DNA from: Halictus rubicundus
Taxonomy: Eukaryota; Arthropoda; Insecta; Hymenoptera; Halictidae
Assembly: GCF_050948215.1 (NCBI RefSeq)
Contig: NC_135165.1
Span: 3,508,501 to 3,572,500 of the forward strand
DNA: 64,000 bases
Direction: 5' to 3'
Shown: piece by piece, positions 25,103 to 38,450 of the stretch
Layout: each line of letters opens with the position of its first letter
Position numbering within the stretch: position 1 is the stretch's first letter
The notes under the pieces: model-generated
Told to the model about the DNA's origin: nothing
Databases searched by the model: none
Seen by the model: only the letters and a program-made list of their open reading frames with translations
Program-made: the position numbers and the translations under genes

Positions 25103-28100
25103 ACTATCCACCTAAAAGAATTCTAGTAAAGTTTTACGGGAATTTTTAGGAACCTCCCTGTGTGATAATCCGAGGAAACAGTATGCCAGAACGCGGAGAA
25201 TATTTTCGCAAAGGAAAAAATATAAATCAAACTATTTTGAAATACCGGTTAACCTAATCGCGTGACTAGCAGATTGCGTTAAAATTTGTAATCGTATCGT
25301 CCACGATTGTACGTTCATCTATGAGTGAGAAGTATGGAAATGTGCGGGGAAAGAAAATTCCATTATCGCAACTACAGTGCTTCGCACATACTTAAGTACT
25401 TAAGTACTTTGTACAACTAGTTCTGAATTACACTCATCGTGCGTTAATACGCGGCTATATTACCCGTAAAAAGATGTATCCCGGTATTTATAGTATAATC
25501 TAAAAGAGATAGGAGGAACTGGACCGGAAATACTCGGTTTTTTGTCATTATGAGAGAATCCATTAAATTGTCGTTAGTGCTTGAGCGGCATAAGGGTGTA
25601 CAAAGTACAGTCGCAATTGTAAACGAGAACGGTAATAAGAGGAAAAAAGGATTCCGCTCAAAGACGCAGAACGTTTATATAATATTGCGCATTTGTAGAA
25701 TGCAACTCATAATCGCCAGCGCCATTGTTCACCGTTTTTCATATGCTTAACTTCGCCATCCAATTGTTATCGTGAAACGTCCCTGGAAACTGTGACGGAG
25801 TTCCGACAATAATAAATTATTTCTAAATGATTAACACACAAATATATATATTTACTTGGTAATTTTCTATTGTTCGTTTCTAGCATCTTCAAAATCAAAT
25901 CAATCGTTTAATTGCTGTGCCAATGTCGTGGAAAACTATCAAATGCGATTTTCTCGATTTTCCTAGGACCGTAAAAATTTGCTGATTCTTTTACAATGTC
26001 CTCTTAACAATAAATTTCTGCTTTTTACATTTCCGTGCTATTCCAATTTCACGACATTTTCGCAACATAAATTGATACGAAAACGGCACTCTGTGACAAG
26101 CCACGAATAAAAAGGAACGGGTAAAAGAGTGTCGTACTTTTGCCAGCAAAGTTCTCGCGCGTAGATTACACGATGACAATGACCAATGATTTCCGCGAGC
26201 GTCACACTTGGGCCGACAGTTAGTAACAATTGTATTCCGTAGGAACCGTTGCCGCACATCGCCTCGATTTTTGTTACGTCGTTTTAACACGGATATTTTG
26301 CAGGAGAGGGTGGATACGGCAGGAGTTAACGCCAATAAGCAAAGAAAAGAAAGAGAGAGAGAGAGAAAGAAAAAAGAGAGTTCGAGTGAGAGCTTAGACA
26401 AGTGTGTAAGTGTACCAAAAACTCAAAGCAAGCTAGATACGAACGTTACCTAATTTACCCTTTATTCAAAATCTGTTTCGTACTCTTTTCTTACTTCTTA
26501 CCTCTTTTTTAATAATCATTACTTGTACTTCTTCTAACTTTTCGAATATATACCTTATATATTATATTACTTATCTTTGTTGTATTTATTGCTATCATAA
26601 TTATTATACATTTTCTTAACTATCCATTTTCACTCTTCGTACTTTTGTATACGTTTACTGCGTGGAGAAAAATATCGGCATCATTTCGCTGACTTGCTGC
26701 TATACCGGTCAAAAGTATGCGATTTTTCAAGAGAACTCGTATTTCTATCGAAACGACAACGTAACTAAATGCTTGTTTAACAACAAAATTCCTACAATGA
26801 AAAGTACTACAATTCGAGCAACCCTTAACTGTTGGCCGGTACCGTAAACGAGACGCGAAAGCGGACCAACCGGAAGTAGTAATCAAGGACGTCGCTCGAT
26901 GTAATCTCTTATTGCTACTATTTTTCTCCGTGTACATACAGCTGTTATCTTTTTTCGACCTTTTCATTTCTTTCCTGTCATGCTGAAATTATCCATACTC
27001 TAAGAAAGCCTTTCTCTTGTACATCATTGGACACCGGTGTCTTTCTCGCGATCGGTAACGTGGAAGAAAAATCGTTCAACGCGGATCTCTGCAACGAAAT
27101 ACTTTCGAAATTGATATATTCATTATTCGATCAGACCGTTTCGAATACCGTGGTCTTGTTTGATCCTCCCTCGTGTACACGTACGCGCGCATGTAACAGG
27201 TGCGCACGGGAGAACGTGGCGCGTATGTGCGCGTGTACATAGCTCGAGAAATTCTTGCCGGTCTAGCCGCCGGTTGTGTACATACAAGCGGCAAGAATTA
27301 CTTGAGCAACACGCGCGCGCGCGTATTTAGCGGCGCCGTTGGAGCCTCGTTCAAAGTAATTTTCTCTCGTAAAAATTCCTAATAGAATATATGCGCGCCG
27401 GCGTGTGTTCCGCGCGTGTAATTCGCCGTCCGTTCTAAAAAGAGAATTTACACGGTCGAAATTCCGCGACGAAACCGCAAAAGACGCGAAACACCGCGTG
27501 TGCGTTATCTCTCTGTCCCCCTTCACTCTCAGCATTTCTTTCTCATTTTTCAGTTCGTTGCTCACACCTATACGATAGACGTATACTTTTTCTCTGCAGT
27601 TTCGTTAGCATACAGAAGCTCACTAAACGCACATGGTTTGTAAGCATTACTGATACGCATCGACAAATCCTACCATTGTAATTATAGCGCGACGATACCG
27701 GCGGCGGATCTCACACGTTTCCACCGCGGCCACCTTACGTAACTGCATTGTAATGTAAATTTTTCTTTATAACACGTGCACATTTATCTACGCGCACGTT
27801 ATTGCGTAAATTTCTCACTCTAACAGTGACGTATCACCTGCAACGCGCTGCAATTTCATGCTTTTTTTTTCCTCGAAAAACGCCCGAACAGGTGAACGCG
27901 GGGCCGCCGGTACATTGACGCCGGATGTGTGCGCACGGTTGTACCTAATTTACAGGGAACTATGAATATAGAGAGAAATTTGTTAATTTGACGGTTCGCC
28001 ACGTTTTCGGTGACGCGACGGTCTTGCTACTTTCTTTTCAATCTCAAACATGCAACTGTGCTTTGTAAATGCGTTATAATTTAGCGACACGTAGCGGATG

Positions 28101-31100
28101 ACGTCGGAAAGACCAGGGACAGTGTCAATGATTAGCTGAAAACTAATTACAAGAGTAAACGGAGCCATAGAATTTTTTTAACGAATAATCTCCGTGAAAG
28201 ATTTTATCTTCGATGGACACCAGTAGCCATCCATGAGAAACATATGACTCTGTTGTTTAACCTTCTGCAATTTTTAAGTACTTGAAAATAAATTTTCGTT
28301 TGAAGCATTGTTAGAAGAGTTTAGAATTTTGAAAGATCTAATTTAACTTCGTTACCATCGCTTTATACGCATTTGAACGTCAGTGATTACGAATCCGTAT
28401 GCACTCTCATTGACATGTACTACTTGCCCGGTTCTCTGCAGCACCAGGAACAGAAATAAAAATGACATATTGGAGCAACATAATTCAGAACACGGTGGTA
28501 TGAAATAAACGAAACGTCTCGTTTGGAACTGTGTACGTATCGTTTCACAATTAGGCTATTCAAGAACCTTTCACGATATGTTAGCGTCTCTATTGCGACT
28601 CGAACGTCTTTTGAAACTGCCCCGTTGTTTCTGTCTATGCATCGAGTTTATTTGTGCCAAGCCGTAAATTGCAAACTTCCAGTAATTGGGAAGTACTGCC
28701 GTGGCCGTTGTTAAATAATGTGAAATAACGCGAATACTTGCCGAGCCAGGAAAAAATTCATGTCTTTCGAAGTATCGCGACTGAATATTCAAGACTCTCG
28801 TCAGGATCGTTAGATGGAGCAATCAAAAATACAAACTCGACCTCTGAACAACCCTCCGCCTGTAATGAATTTGTTGACACTGTATTGTACATTGCTTTGT
28901 ATCCTACAACTTTTGTAAAATACATTTCCTACTATTACTTGAAACGAGATTGCAGGTGGACAAAGACGGTGCAGCACCTTGTACAGTAAACTATAGTACC
29001 GTATAGTCACTCGTACAACATATTTGTCCACGAAAAAATTAGTATACATTCCTCGAATACATGACAAATTATCCTGAAAGTTTCAAAAAGATTCGCTGGA
29101 CAGTGCATTAGTAAAAAAAATCGCAAAAATGATCTTATTTTCAACGTTGCAGACGCAGCTGCCTTGTTCAGACGCAATACTAATCGACTAGTTTTTAGTA
29201 ATATATTCCTGACAAGATACAGTACAACTGGTGTAACTGGTAGTTCTGGAAATTGATTTAGGCCACAGGTTTCGCTGTTGGGCCAGGCTCGCCTAAGCTC
29301 GCGGGGGCTAGGGCTTTGAAATGAATCGGGTCCCGTTAGCGTCATTATAACCGCGGAGTAGAGCTGTTACCGGCGGACAATGACTTAAGCGATTCTTTAG
29401 TTTCGCGAAATGGATAACAATTACCGCGCAACAATCGGCCAAGCGGCCGGCCAGAGAAAAGTATCCCCGGCGAAACGGAGAAGAAGACGCGACGATAGGC
29501 CGGGACGGCGAGGGGTTGAAGGGGTGAAGGGAGAAAAAAAAAGGTAGCAATGGGAGCAGGAAGGCAGCTGTTATCTGTCGGTGACGGTCGATAGAACGGT
29601 TTTCAACGGGCAAACGGAAAATTATAAGCGCAGCCGTCGCATCGGCCTCCGGGAACTAATTATTCAGATACGTTCTTCGGATAGCCGCTGCCGCCGACGG
29701 TCTAGCGCCAAGGAAAAAACGAAGACAAAGGGACGGCCGATGTCCACTTAGGGCGTTGCTAGCATGAATTTACTCGAGGGGGATATTGGCGCGCTGCGGG
29801 GGTAGCTAGTGCCAACGAAACTTCAAGTATCTACGTTATTTAAGGGGGTACGGGAAACGTACATTCGAGTTCCATCGTCGACCACTAGAGATTCCCTTCG
29901 CCATAAAATGGAAAAAAGTGGAAACTTCCTGCCCGGGGAGCAAGATAGAGAGCGAGAGGAGATATTGCGAAAGTCCAACAACGTTGTCTCTTCCTCTTCT
30001 TCCCTCTTTTTTTTTTCTTCCACTCTACCGTTCAGGTGTTTTCCACCCCTTTCCTTCTTTCCGCCCCTCTTTCTTTCTCTCTAGTTTTCCCTTCTTGCTC
30101 CGTGACCTCGAAAACCGTTCCGCCCGGCTTCGGCTACCTTTCGCGGTCAAACGAAAATTTCGAGTTTACCCGTTAAAGTTGCTGTTGATCTTTCATCTCT
30201 CCGGGTACACCGAAGACGGACGGGGCGGGTTATCAAGGATTCACCGAAGTAAAAAGTTCTTAGATCCGAGCGATAAATCTAGTTACCCGATCGGCAAGTT
30301 GTTCGCCGCGGCCAGATAAGAATAAAGTTTCACTGGGCATAGAGAAAGAGAGGGAGAGAGTGAGAGAGAGAACGGACCCCGTCCATTGATTGAGTGTATA
30401 GAAGTTCGTTTCGACCGCGTTCATGTAATCAGCTACCTAATGAGCCGAGTGTAGTGCTGCCTGCCGGCTCTTTCCGTAATAGGAGCATCATGCGAAGTAT
30501 GCCCGAGCCACGACCCATAAATCACCTTCGCCGATGCTGCGCGACATACTGAACGACACCGGCGACACGAATCGAAGGGTTCAATGAGTGTAGGCCTAAA
30601 TAGATCTCCTTAACACTAGAACTACCAGATAGGTCAGAGCGACTCGTTTTAGACTCCTTGTTTTCATCAAGGAAGACGCTCCCCACCGGCGATTGTTAAC
30701 CCTTAACTGGCATGCTGGGGTCACTCGATCGACTCTTCAGTCTTGTAACCTCTCAACGAGTTTGAGTTTCTCGGTTTGTTTCTACTAGAAACAAGGAATT
30801 AGGATAATTTCATTGAAGAAAACACGTTTTACCCTATAAAAGGGCAGAAATAGTTCGACTTGGTACCAGAATTTGTTCATTGGATGGAGCATCTTGCGTT
30901 ATAAGATCCTACATGTTTACGCACGTTTGAATATAAAATTTCTAGCCAATCTTCCGCGAGGGGGGCAATAAATGATCGCGAGTCACTCAAGAATCGATAA
31001 AGCTCCGGAGTCAATAAGCTGCGATAAGATTTTTTATTGCACTCCGTGACATTTTCTATCCGAGGTACCTCCGGGTAACAAGCCAATCTCATTTTTGAGA

Positions 31101-32207
31101 TCTTCCCTCTGCCGAAGCTGATTTTCATTCACGGAGTCCTCCTAGAATGATAACTTTTTGATAGTGCGGATCTATAGAGTAACCCCTCAATTTTTCAGCG
31201 CGCAGTATCCGTGATATATAGCCCCTTTCAAATTTCATTATAATTCAAAGTTCAACTGGCTTGCAGCGGAGCGGGTCTGCGAACGCGCGAAGTTTTCGTT
31301 TCATTAAATTTATAATTAAATATTTAGAATATGTACGGGCGCGCCAATCGATAGAGATTGTTATCAAAACTTTAATTTTAAAATAATTTCGACGTCGACT
31401 GTAGAACGTAAATATTTCCCTCCGTGTTTCAATTAATTAGAACAGGCTAGCTGGAGAATTTGTTTTCACATTTAAAATGCCGTGTTTAATTGAACTAGAC
31501 ATTTCGTAAACTAGAAACATGTATTGAAAAAGTTCGTAATTTTTAGAGGCTGCTAAAGATATAAAAAGATATAAAAACAAAGATTATAATTGTTCCTCAA
31601 TGTGCAGTTCTTATTGTTTAGATAACACGCGTAACACGTGCACTTTCGGAAAAATCATGCCACCGTTCTATCAGCATTACAATTAGCTAGCTGCCGGACG
31701 ATCGAATGACAGGCTGATAATGGTGTGTGGTGACTCACTATTAAGCGAAACCCGCTCATATTCCGGTTCATTGCTTACTAACCAAAGACTTTTAATTGGT
31801 CCGTTCAACGATTAAAACGTTGGCCGGGGGTTAGGTTCAGATTGGGTTCAGGGATGGCGGCTCGCGTCGCGGTAGTTAGGGCCTCTGTTGATGGTGTTAA
31901 GGTGCTTTATTATCTGCACACTCTGTCATTCGACCCTTTAACCACCTGCGTTCAAACGACGCACTGTACCGGTAGATTGTTGATTGTCTGCATTGTGAAC
32001 GTTACGCGCGTGGTGCTGCCCTTAAACGGCAAGTGCAACTCCGAGCAAAATACGCTATTAATTCTACCCAAGAACCTCTCCGAACGTGCACCACCACAAA
32101 ATAGAAAAATCTGCATCAACAGACAAACAAAAAAATAATTTCTCTTACTGAAAAATTCTATTTGTCATTCTTGGCGACTCGCCCTGCATGTAGAAGCAGA
32201 CATAATA

Positions 32208-32970
32208 CAGGGGTGGTCCACGCAATTGTTTCAAGTCATAACTCCGTTGTTATTGCATTTACGAAAAAATGATAAAGGAGAAAGATAAATCGTTCGAAGA
32301 GCACTACATCTGTAGGCCTTTGAATTTTTTTAGATGCAGCAGTGCATGTGCAATTAACAATTGCATCATTTCTTTAAATGGAATTGCATATTTTTTGATG
32401 CACAGATCGATTCTTCCATTCATTCTACGTAATACATTATTAGGGTGCCATGGCAAAAAAATTATTAGATCTCGAGATATTTTCAAAAAATATCTTTATT
32501 GAACAGGATACTCGAACACTTCATGACTATGTTGTAAAGGTAAACACCCTTTCGACATTGTTATCATAAAAGAAACCGATTTGCACGAGTAAGCATTTCA
32601 TCATTCAGTAGCAATTCACGTATCGTAACTCGAGTACGAAAACTAAGATTTTGAAAAAGTGCAGCTGTATTTCGCTAAACACAAGAAAATGTATGACATT
32701 TTTTGAAAATATCTCGAGATCTAATCATTTTTTTGCCATGGTACCCTAACCATTTTTTACGTAGAATGAACAGAAAAATCGATCTGTGCAAAAAAATATG
32801 CATTTCTATTTAAAGAAATGATGCAATTGTTAATTGCACATGCACTGCTGCGTCTAAAAAAAAATTTAAAGGCCTACAGATGTAGTGCTCTTCGAACCAT
32901 TTATCTTTGCAATAATAACAATGCAATAATAACGGAGTTATGACTTGAAACAATTGCGTGGACCACCCTG
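32208..32970. mobile_element. TA-flanked giant hairpin MITE, copy 2 (763 bp)
   Basis: Begins CAGGGGTGGTCCACGCAATT and ends AATTGCGTGGACCACCCTG, flanked by TA. Arms at about 32208-32492 and 32695-32970 form a long imperfect hairpin. It is clearly the same family as 22309-23078. The right arm differs near 32909-32930, where an AACAATGCAATAATAAC stretch replaces the matching arm sequence. Confidence 0.9.
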
Positions 32971-34152
32971 TATACTTAGAGAGAAACTTGTGACAATGAA
33001 TCGCGTGAAAAGAGTCGGCTGATAAAAGATTCCACGTGCGTGACTTCGGATTAAAATGATCGCAACATAGGACATAGGAAGCTCGAGTGACCCCCGTAAC
33101 TCGCGTCCAGCCTAAATAACGGGGCCCTAACGACGAGCGCAGGGCTGGGTGATGCGCGAAAGGGCGTGATCCGTTAAGCTTGCAACGTTCCTTGAATTCG
33201 GGCGACGTTTTGACATTCACCGTTCACTCGAATCGATCGCGGAAAGCAGGTGAGGCCGTCGAAGGTAAACCGAGAGAGGGAAAGAGAAAAGAGGGTCGGA
33301 CGAGGCGGAGGATTGGGGGTCGCTCGTAAAAAGAAAACAATAATTTCCTGAACACGAGAGAAAAATCAATATTATAGCAGCTACGTAAGCGTTTTAGCGG
33401 GAAGAAAATTTTTTAAAGCGAACCGATAACGCACGGGCGAAACGACATTCCGAGAATACTAAGAATAACGTTCAGAGGGCAATAAAGAGATAATGCCGAG
33501 CTATCAGAAACGAAGAGAACGTCCCCCCGGTAAGTTCTTAACGGGACGTTCCCCGACGTCCTGAGAACCTTCTATCCTCGAACGAGGCAATTACAGGCCG
33601 TGGTTTACCGGTCGCGTTTACACCCGTAGCTCGCTACCTTAGTATAGGCTAAGCCCCCGTACGATCGTAAACTTGGCTGACGGGGTTCAACCTCTTTGGC
33701 ATTGCCGTTCGATATCCCGAACAGCTAGCTTGCTGCGCCGAGTTCCGCGTCGTCAAACCTGACCCCTTTCCCGGTATCGGTGAAGTTAAGACGGGGAACG
33801 GGGAACAGGGAACGGGGAGAGAAACGTGGCGAGGAAATCTATCGCTTTAAAACGACTAAATATACTTGCAGAAAATGCGTTTCCCATGCACACACACGCC
33901 GCCTGCCCGAGCCAGCTTCGATCTGTTTCCGGAAAAACCGCTACACCGGACATACCCTGAATACAATAGCACCCACCACTTACTGTCCAATTCCCTGCGG
34001 AGTCTAATCTCGATAGACAAGAGAATGAAACTGACCGAGGAAAGACGTACTTCAGGTGGAAGGTAATCGTGCGATCAAGACAATTTCAAATTCAGTAATT
34101 TTTGTCTTACCTTGTTGAATATGCAGTGCCAGTGGATTGGTGGGATTTTTCT

Positions 34153-34444
34153 GATTAAAACGAGTCCAAACACGACGCGAATCGGTCCACTTTTGCGTAC
34201 ACTACTGCACGCCTAAGCGTCCGCATTTGGACTCCATTGTGGACGCTTAGGTGGGGAGCTGATTTCAACTGGAGGAGAGGGGACGAGTGCGAGTGAGGTA
34301 CCCGGCACGTGTTTCAATTGACCAGCTCGAAGCTCGGTCCCTTTTTTTTGGAAAAGGGAGGGGACAGTGTGCCCTTAGTTTTGTTGATTACATCGAATCG
34401 ACAAAGTCAGTCCGATTTGCGTCGTGTTTGGTGTCGTTTCGATC
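34153..34444. mobile_element. Possible inverted-repeat element of about 290 bp
   Basis: The stretch from 34153 (GATTAAAACGAGTCCAAACA, then CGACGC) is an imperfect inverted repeat of the stretch ending near 34444 (GCGTCGTGTTTGGTGTCGTT). A related arm occurs once at 13968. Inside it lies the tight hairpin at 34212-34251. No clear target duplication was found, so the class is undetermined. Confidence 0.45.
34212..34251 (+). other. 40-nt hairpin, 14-bp stem
   Basis: CCTAAGCGTCCGCA pairs with TGTGGACGCTTAGG over 14 bp with one G-T wobble and a 12-nt loop. It is inside the inverted-repeat element at 34153-34444. Stem length is short for a pre-miRNA; it may simply be the core of the mobile element. 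Confidence 0.55.
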
Positions 34445-36445
34445 GGAATAATTCCAACAATCTACTGGTGCTACGTTTACGAAGGTAAGACGAAAATGAA
34501 TTTGACATTTTCTCTGTTGCGCGTTTATTTTTTACCTGTGCTTTTCAAGTGTCGAAACCTCGTGCGTCCACCCTCGACGGTCCGTGTCTGATTTCCCAAA
34601 CTTTATTATTATTAATTTCGCGAACAGAGCCCGTCGCCGGAGGAACACCGCTATTTTTATTTAAAATTTCATACGTCATCTCGTCTCCGCCCGACTCCTT
34701 TCGTAAATTGGAATATAAATTTCAAAGTTCCCCGAGATTATCGCTTTTAGAGCTGCTCTCTGACAGACCAATTTGCCGTGAATTTTCTTTCGAAACTTTG
34801 TTGTTTGGGTTTTGTGACACGAGGCGGTCTTCTGCTTCGGTTTTTCGTGGACAGGATATTGTCGTGTATTTAGGAAACGACGATGCCCTTTTCGCTGTGA
34901 CTTGTGGCAACAATTTTGGATTTTATATTTTATGTTTTTAGTCACGACGAAACTTGAATTTTTAACGAAACGAAGTTAAATCGTGTGTATACTTCGCTGT
35001 TACTGAGGACATAACATTAAAAAATCTGGAAACGGGTTATTTTTCACTGTGTTTTGTTATCTAGTACTTGATATTAACACGATTCTTCAAAATTATGAGG
35101 TGAAATTATTTATTTCAAATTAATTTTGCCTCTTTCATTTCTGACGGTTATTAATCCCAATTAGAATGATCTATCGACGAGAAACTCTTTTTAATTAGAA
35201 ATATTGAACCACAACCATATTAAGTAAAGCTACACGTATAATTAGGTTGTTGAATACAGTATCGTATGTCAGTGTCAGTAGAATAATTTTCGAGTACTCG
35301 ATCATGCACGATCGATTCAAATGCTCAGAGTTGGATAATGTTCGACGACAGACTAAATTGGATTGATTGTACTTAATTGCATGTATACTTGGTTTTAGTA
35401 GTATTCTTGGTTTTAGTATTTTGACGAAGTGAATCCTAAGTATTGAATTTGTCGATTAAGGTCGCTACAGTAATCAATGCATGCGGAAATTTTCGTATAA
35501 ATAGTCGTTGAAATTGGATATCGAGTATGATTTGTCACGTTCCGTTCAAGATACACATTATTTATTAGATCTGTCAACACGGTTCGTTATTGTAAATAAT
35601 AGAGTATTCTGTAATTTTCGCCTACAACCAAACGAACGATCGCTTAAATCAAATTCTTGAGCATCGATAAATAAACTATCAGACGATTTCTTCGACGTGA
35701 ATGAATGAATCAGAAACAAATTGATCATTCATCTATAAAAAGAAAATTAGTATAGTGTTTGTAAAACAGAAAGTGAGAGATGAACTACATTATTAATGCA
35801 GGGACTACAATGTTATAGAAAAATAATTATCCTACATTTTGGAATTAAATATCAATTCGAATTAGTAAAATTAGAACCATTTTACAATTATGAATCTTTG
35901 GGACGCACGAAGCCTGAAATTTGCATTAAACTGTCGATGAATTTTAATCGGGTTTGCCACTTCGGCGAGGTACTGCATCTGTTCGCGTATTGTCAATGCA
36001 TTACTCAAGTTAAATAGTTACGTGCGCCGAGTGAAGATTATTAATGATCAAAGTAAGAGCTCGCTCTGTTAAAATAAAGTGGATCAGCGATTTTGACTGG
36101 TTCACTGAACCACGAAGGTATTAGTTATGCAATAGCTACGGCAAGCGAAAATTAAACCCGAATATTTTTAAGACCTTGCATAGTATGCTTGTAGTTTCAC
36201 ACATGAATTGTTCGAAATGTTACAATTAAACTTCCCGTAGCAAAATTGCAGTTCGCGAACTTCGTAGTTATCCGAACTTTGTTGAAATTGCCGCGTGTAA
36301 ATAGATCGAATATAATTCGCAGGAATCCTTTGACGACAAGTTTTTTTAATTGAAAAGTTTCAATACAATTAACCATGTCATTCAATACAATGACCATTGT
36401 TTACAATTATTGACGCTATTCCTATTAAAAAGTAGGCTCCGGATA

Positions 36446-36538
36446 CAGCAAAGTCTCGAGTCACGAGAAAATAGTTGCCCTACACGATCTATGTCACAGC
36501 ATGGACCCGAGGATTGGGTTTAGATCAAAACTTTACTG
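36446..36538 (-). mobile_element. Short CAGTAA-type element, complete (93 bp)
   Basis: Flanked by TA on each side, with ends CAGCAAAGTCTCGAG and AAAACTTTACTG. It is the reverse orientation of the copies at 12080 and 20350 and shares the CCCGAGGATT block. With both ends present it defines the family length as about 93 bp. Confidence 0.75.
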
Positions 36539-36933
36539 TAATTATGTGAATAGATCCTTTTAAAACATGACACGCTTGTTTGTATTGGTTCTTAGCGCTA
36601 GTGAATAATATGATTTTAAATTATAGCCAATTTTATTGAGAAGTATCTATTTCGCTTGTCTTTTTATAAGCTTTTCTTAAAGCTAATTTTTTCAATAAAA
36701 AATTACCGGGTATCTTGACAGTATAACTATAAATATTTTCTCCAAAAGATGGAGATAACGAATTTAAAAACTATTATAATCAATCTTCTATAATGGAAGT
36801 ATCAAACAGAAAAATGTTCATAATAAATAAGCTAATGTAAATTCAATAGAAGTAGATCTAAAAATATTTTGTCGAAGGCATCTTTTTATGCTACAGATAT
36901 ACGATTAATGTTTGTTCTATTTCTCATTTACAG

Positions 36934-37114
36934 CGAATGCAAAACCACTGACTTTCGACGAGGTGTACAATCAGAGTAGTCCAACAAATTGCACAGTATA
37001 CTGCGGTGGGCTAACCAATGGTCTAACAGAAGAACTGATGCAAAAGACCTTCTCACCTTTCGGATCCATCCAGGAGATACGTGTATTTAAGGACAAAGGT
37101 TATGCTTTCATCAG
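36934..37114 (+). CDS. Rox8: TIA1/TIAR nucleolysin exon: first half of RRM3
   Basis: Two bases complete the split Ala codon from the exon ending at 1394; then 59 codons and two bases follow. It encodes the linker AKPLTFDEVYNQSSPTNC and then the start of the third RRM, with the RNP2 motif TVYCGGL and the RNP1 motif KGYAFIR at the end. This is the classic TIA1/TIAR RRM3, which contributes to C-rich and U-rich RNA binding. Residues SPTNCTVYCGGL and TFSPFGSIQEIRVFKDKGYAF follow the family consensus closely. The acceptor is TTTACAG and the donor is GTAAGC at 37115. RNP1 is split across the next intron; the last two bases AG plus the first G of the next exon give Arg. Confidence 0.97.
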
Positions 37115-38201
37115 GTAAGCTGTTCTCGATATTTATAATTATCTACTTGCAACCAAGAATTTACAAAAACTTATCTTCCGTTACTTCGAAATTAACGTAC
37201 GATGACAGTGATCACAAATAGCTACAAGTAGTAAAAGAGGAATCCAAAGACAGTTAGGAAAAATACTACATTCGATAAAAAATTTACTAAGTCCGAGTAT
37301 AATTGCAAAACGAGAGTAGACGCGTAAAGTTAAAGGACACTGTAGAGAAAAATTGACATTCAGCGTCAAATATGAATGAACAATATTCTTCTAAACTGAA
37401 ATGACTAATAAAATTGTAAATTCATTTTTTCTCTAAATCCTCGACGGAAACGGAACGTTCCGTAGGATATTGCAGTCGGCGGACGGTAAAAGCGAAACTT
37501 TTCTAATGTAAATTCTAAAGTAAATAATTTCGCCGGGGCAAACATCTTAAAAAGTTCAGCAATTATTCCAGCGGATCGCTCACCTGTGAAATGTACACTT
37601 AAGTAAGACGCACGGTTCTTCAGGAAACTTATTAATTTCGAAAGTTTGTTCGCGCGGAAGTGGCGTGGCCCGTCGATCTCTCGATCCCCGGTGTCCCCCA
37701 AGACTGTTCCCGCAGTGTTGTTGAAATCTCGCGATGATATACGTCACGTGTAATATCTCTTCGGGATGTCAGCCCCGACGAGAAGTCCCGGGAGGTGAAC
37801 CCGCGTACGAGCCACGAAGAGAGTATGGCGGAGTCGTCGGACGAGATCGCCGTCGTCGCCGAAAGTGAACAAGTAAAACGGAAGTTAACTTGACCAATAG
37901 AAAAAGTTACGCCGTATATACGGGGACGAGCTTCGGGAAATTAATTCTTCGTACCGACAATCACTGGACTTTCCTAACGGGCTTTCCTAACTTTTAAGAC
38001 TGGTTCGATCTAATTGGCGCATACCGCGCACGATCGGCAATGGGGATCCATTTAAAGGATGCCTTTTCTGGATCAGAAAATAAAATCGAAATTGTTGAAA
38101 AATATGAACCCCTTGTCTTACAATTGAATTCTAAAGCTTCGGATTGAAACGTACTGGATTACTTCTCGATGGAAAATAAAATAATTTGTATCGCTTCGAA
38201 G

Positions 38202-38450
38202 TTAACCCTTTGCACTCGAGTGGTGACTCCAAAGCACCACTAGAAATTGTTGTGGCATTATTTCAAAGAAATTACGAAAAATATTACAAAATATTTGTTA
38301 CATTACAAAATTTGTATTTAACAGATTACTAAACCTTTAAATATTATATTTGGAAATCGGATCAGTTTCGTACGAATAAAATGAAAATATTCCAAGACGG
38401 AAGAAAAATTTAGTTTTGGAATGAAAATAGCGCCGAGTGCAAAGGGTTAA
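38202..38450 (+). mobile_element. TTAA-type MITE, family A (subfamily 2), copy 5
   Basis: A complete 249-bp copy: TTAACCCTTTGCACTCGAG to CGAGTGCAAAGGGTTAA. The subterminal stem is AGTGGTG...CACCACT at the left. The interior matches the copy at 10722 rather than the other four. Confidence 0.9.

Larger units (their letters stand above)
1395..36933 (+). other. Rox8: 35.5-kb intron between RRM2 and RRM3 exons
   Basis: GTGAGT donor at 1395 and TTTACAG acceptor ending at 36933. No coding exon of this gene is expected here, because the flanking exons join in phase and give a normal RRM2-linker-RRM3 order. Base composition alternates: GC-rich blocks near 1.9-3.6, 12.7-13.8, 19-21.7, 29.2-30.5 and 33.0-34.4 kb, and AT-rich stretches elsewhere. 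Many short ORFs occur on both strands, none recognisable. Transposon remnants and simple repeats are listed separately. The stretches 4.1-9.9 kb, 14.5-17.9 kb, 25.2-30.0 kb and 34.5-36.4 kb show nothing else I can name. Confidence 0.85.

Noticed and set aside
25386..25412. CTTAAGTA tandem palindrome
   Set aside because: A short self-complementary simple repeat without further context.
30611..30715. TTAACACTAGAACTACC and GTTAACCCTTAACTGG fragments
   Set aside because: They resemble TTAA-element ends, but no matching second end was found nearby, so they are not called as elements.
32269..32502. 77-codon frame in the giant hairpin element
   Set aside because: It is contained in an inverted-repeat arm, is not kept intact in the copy at 22309-23078, and resembles no transposase.
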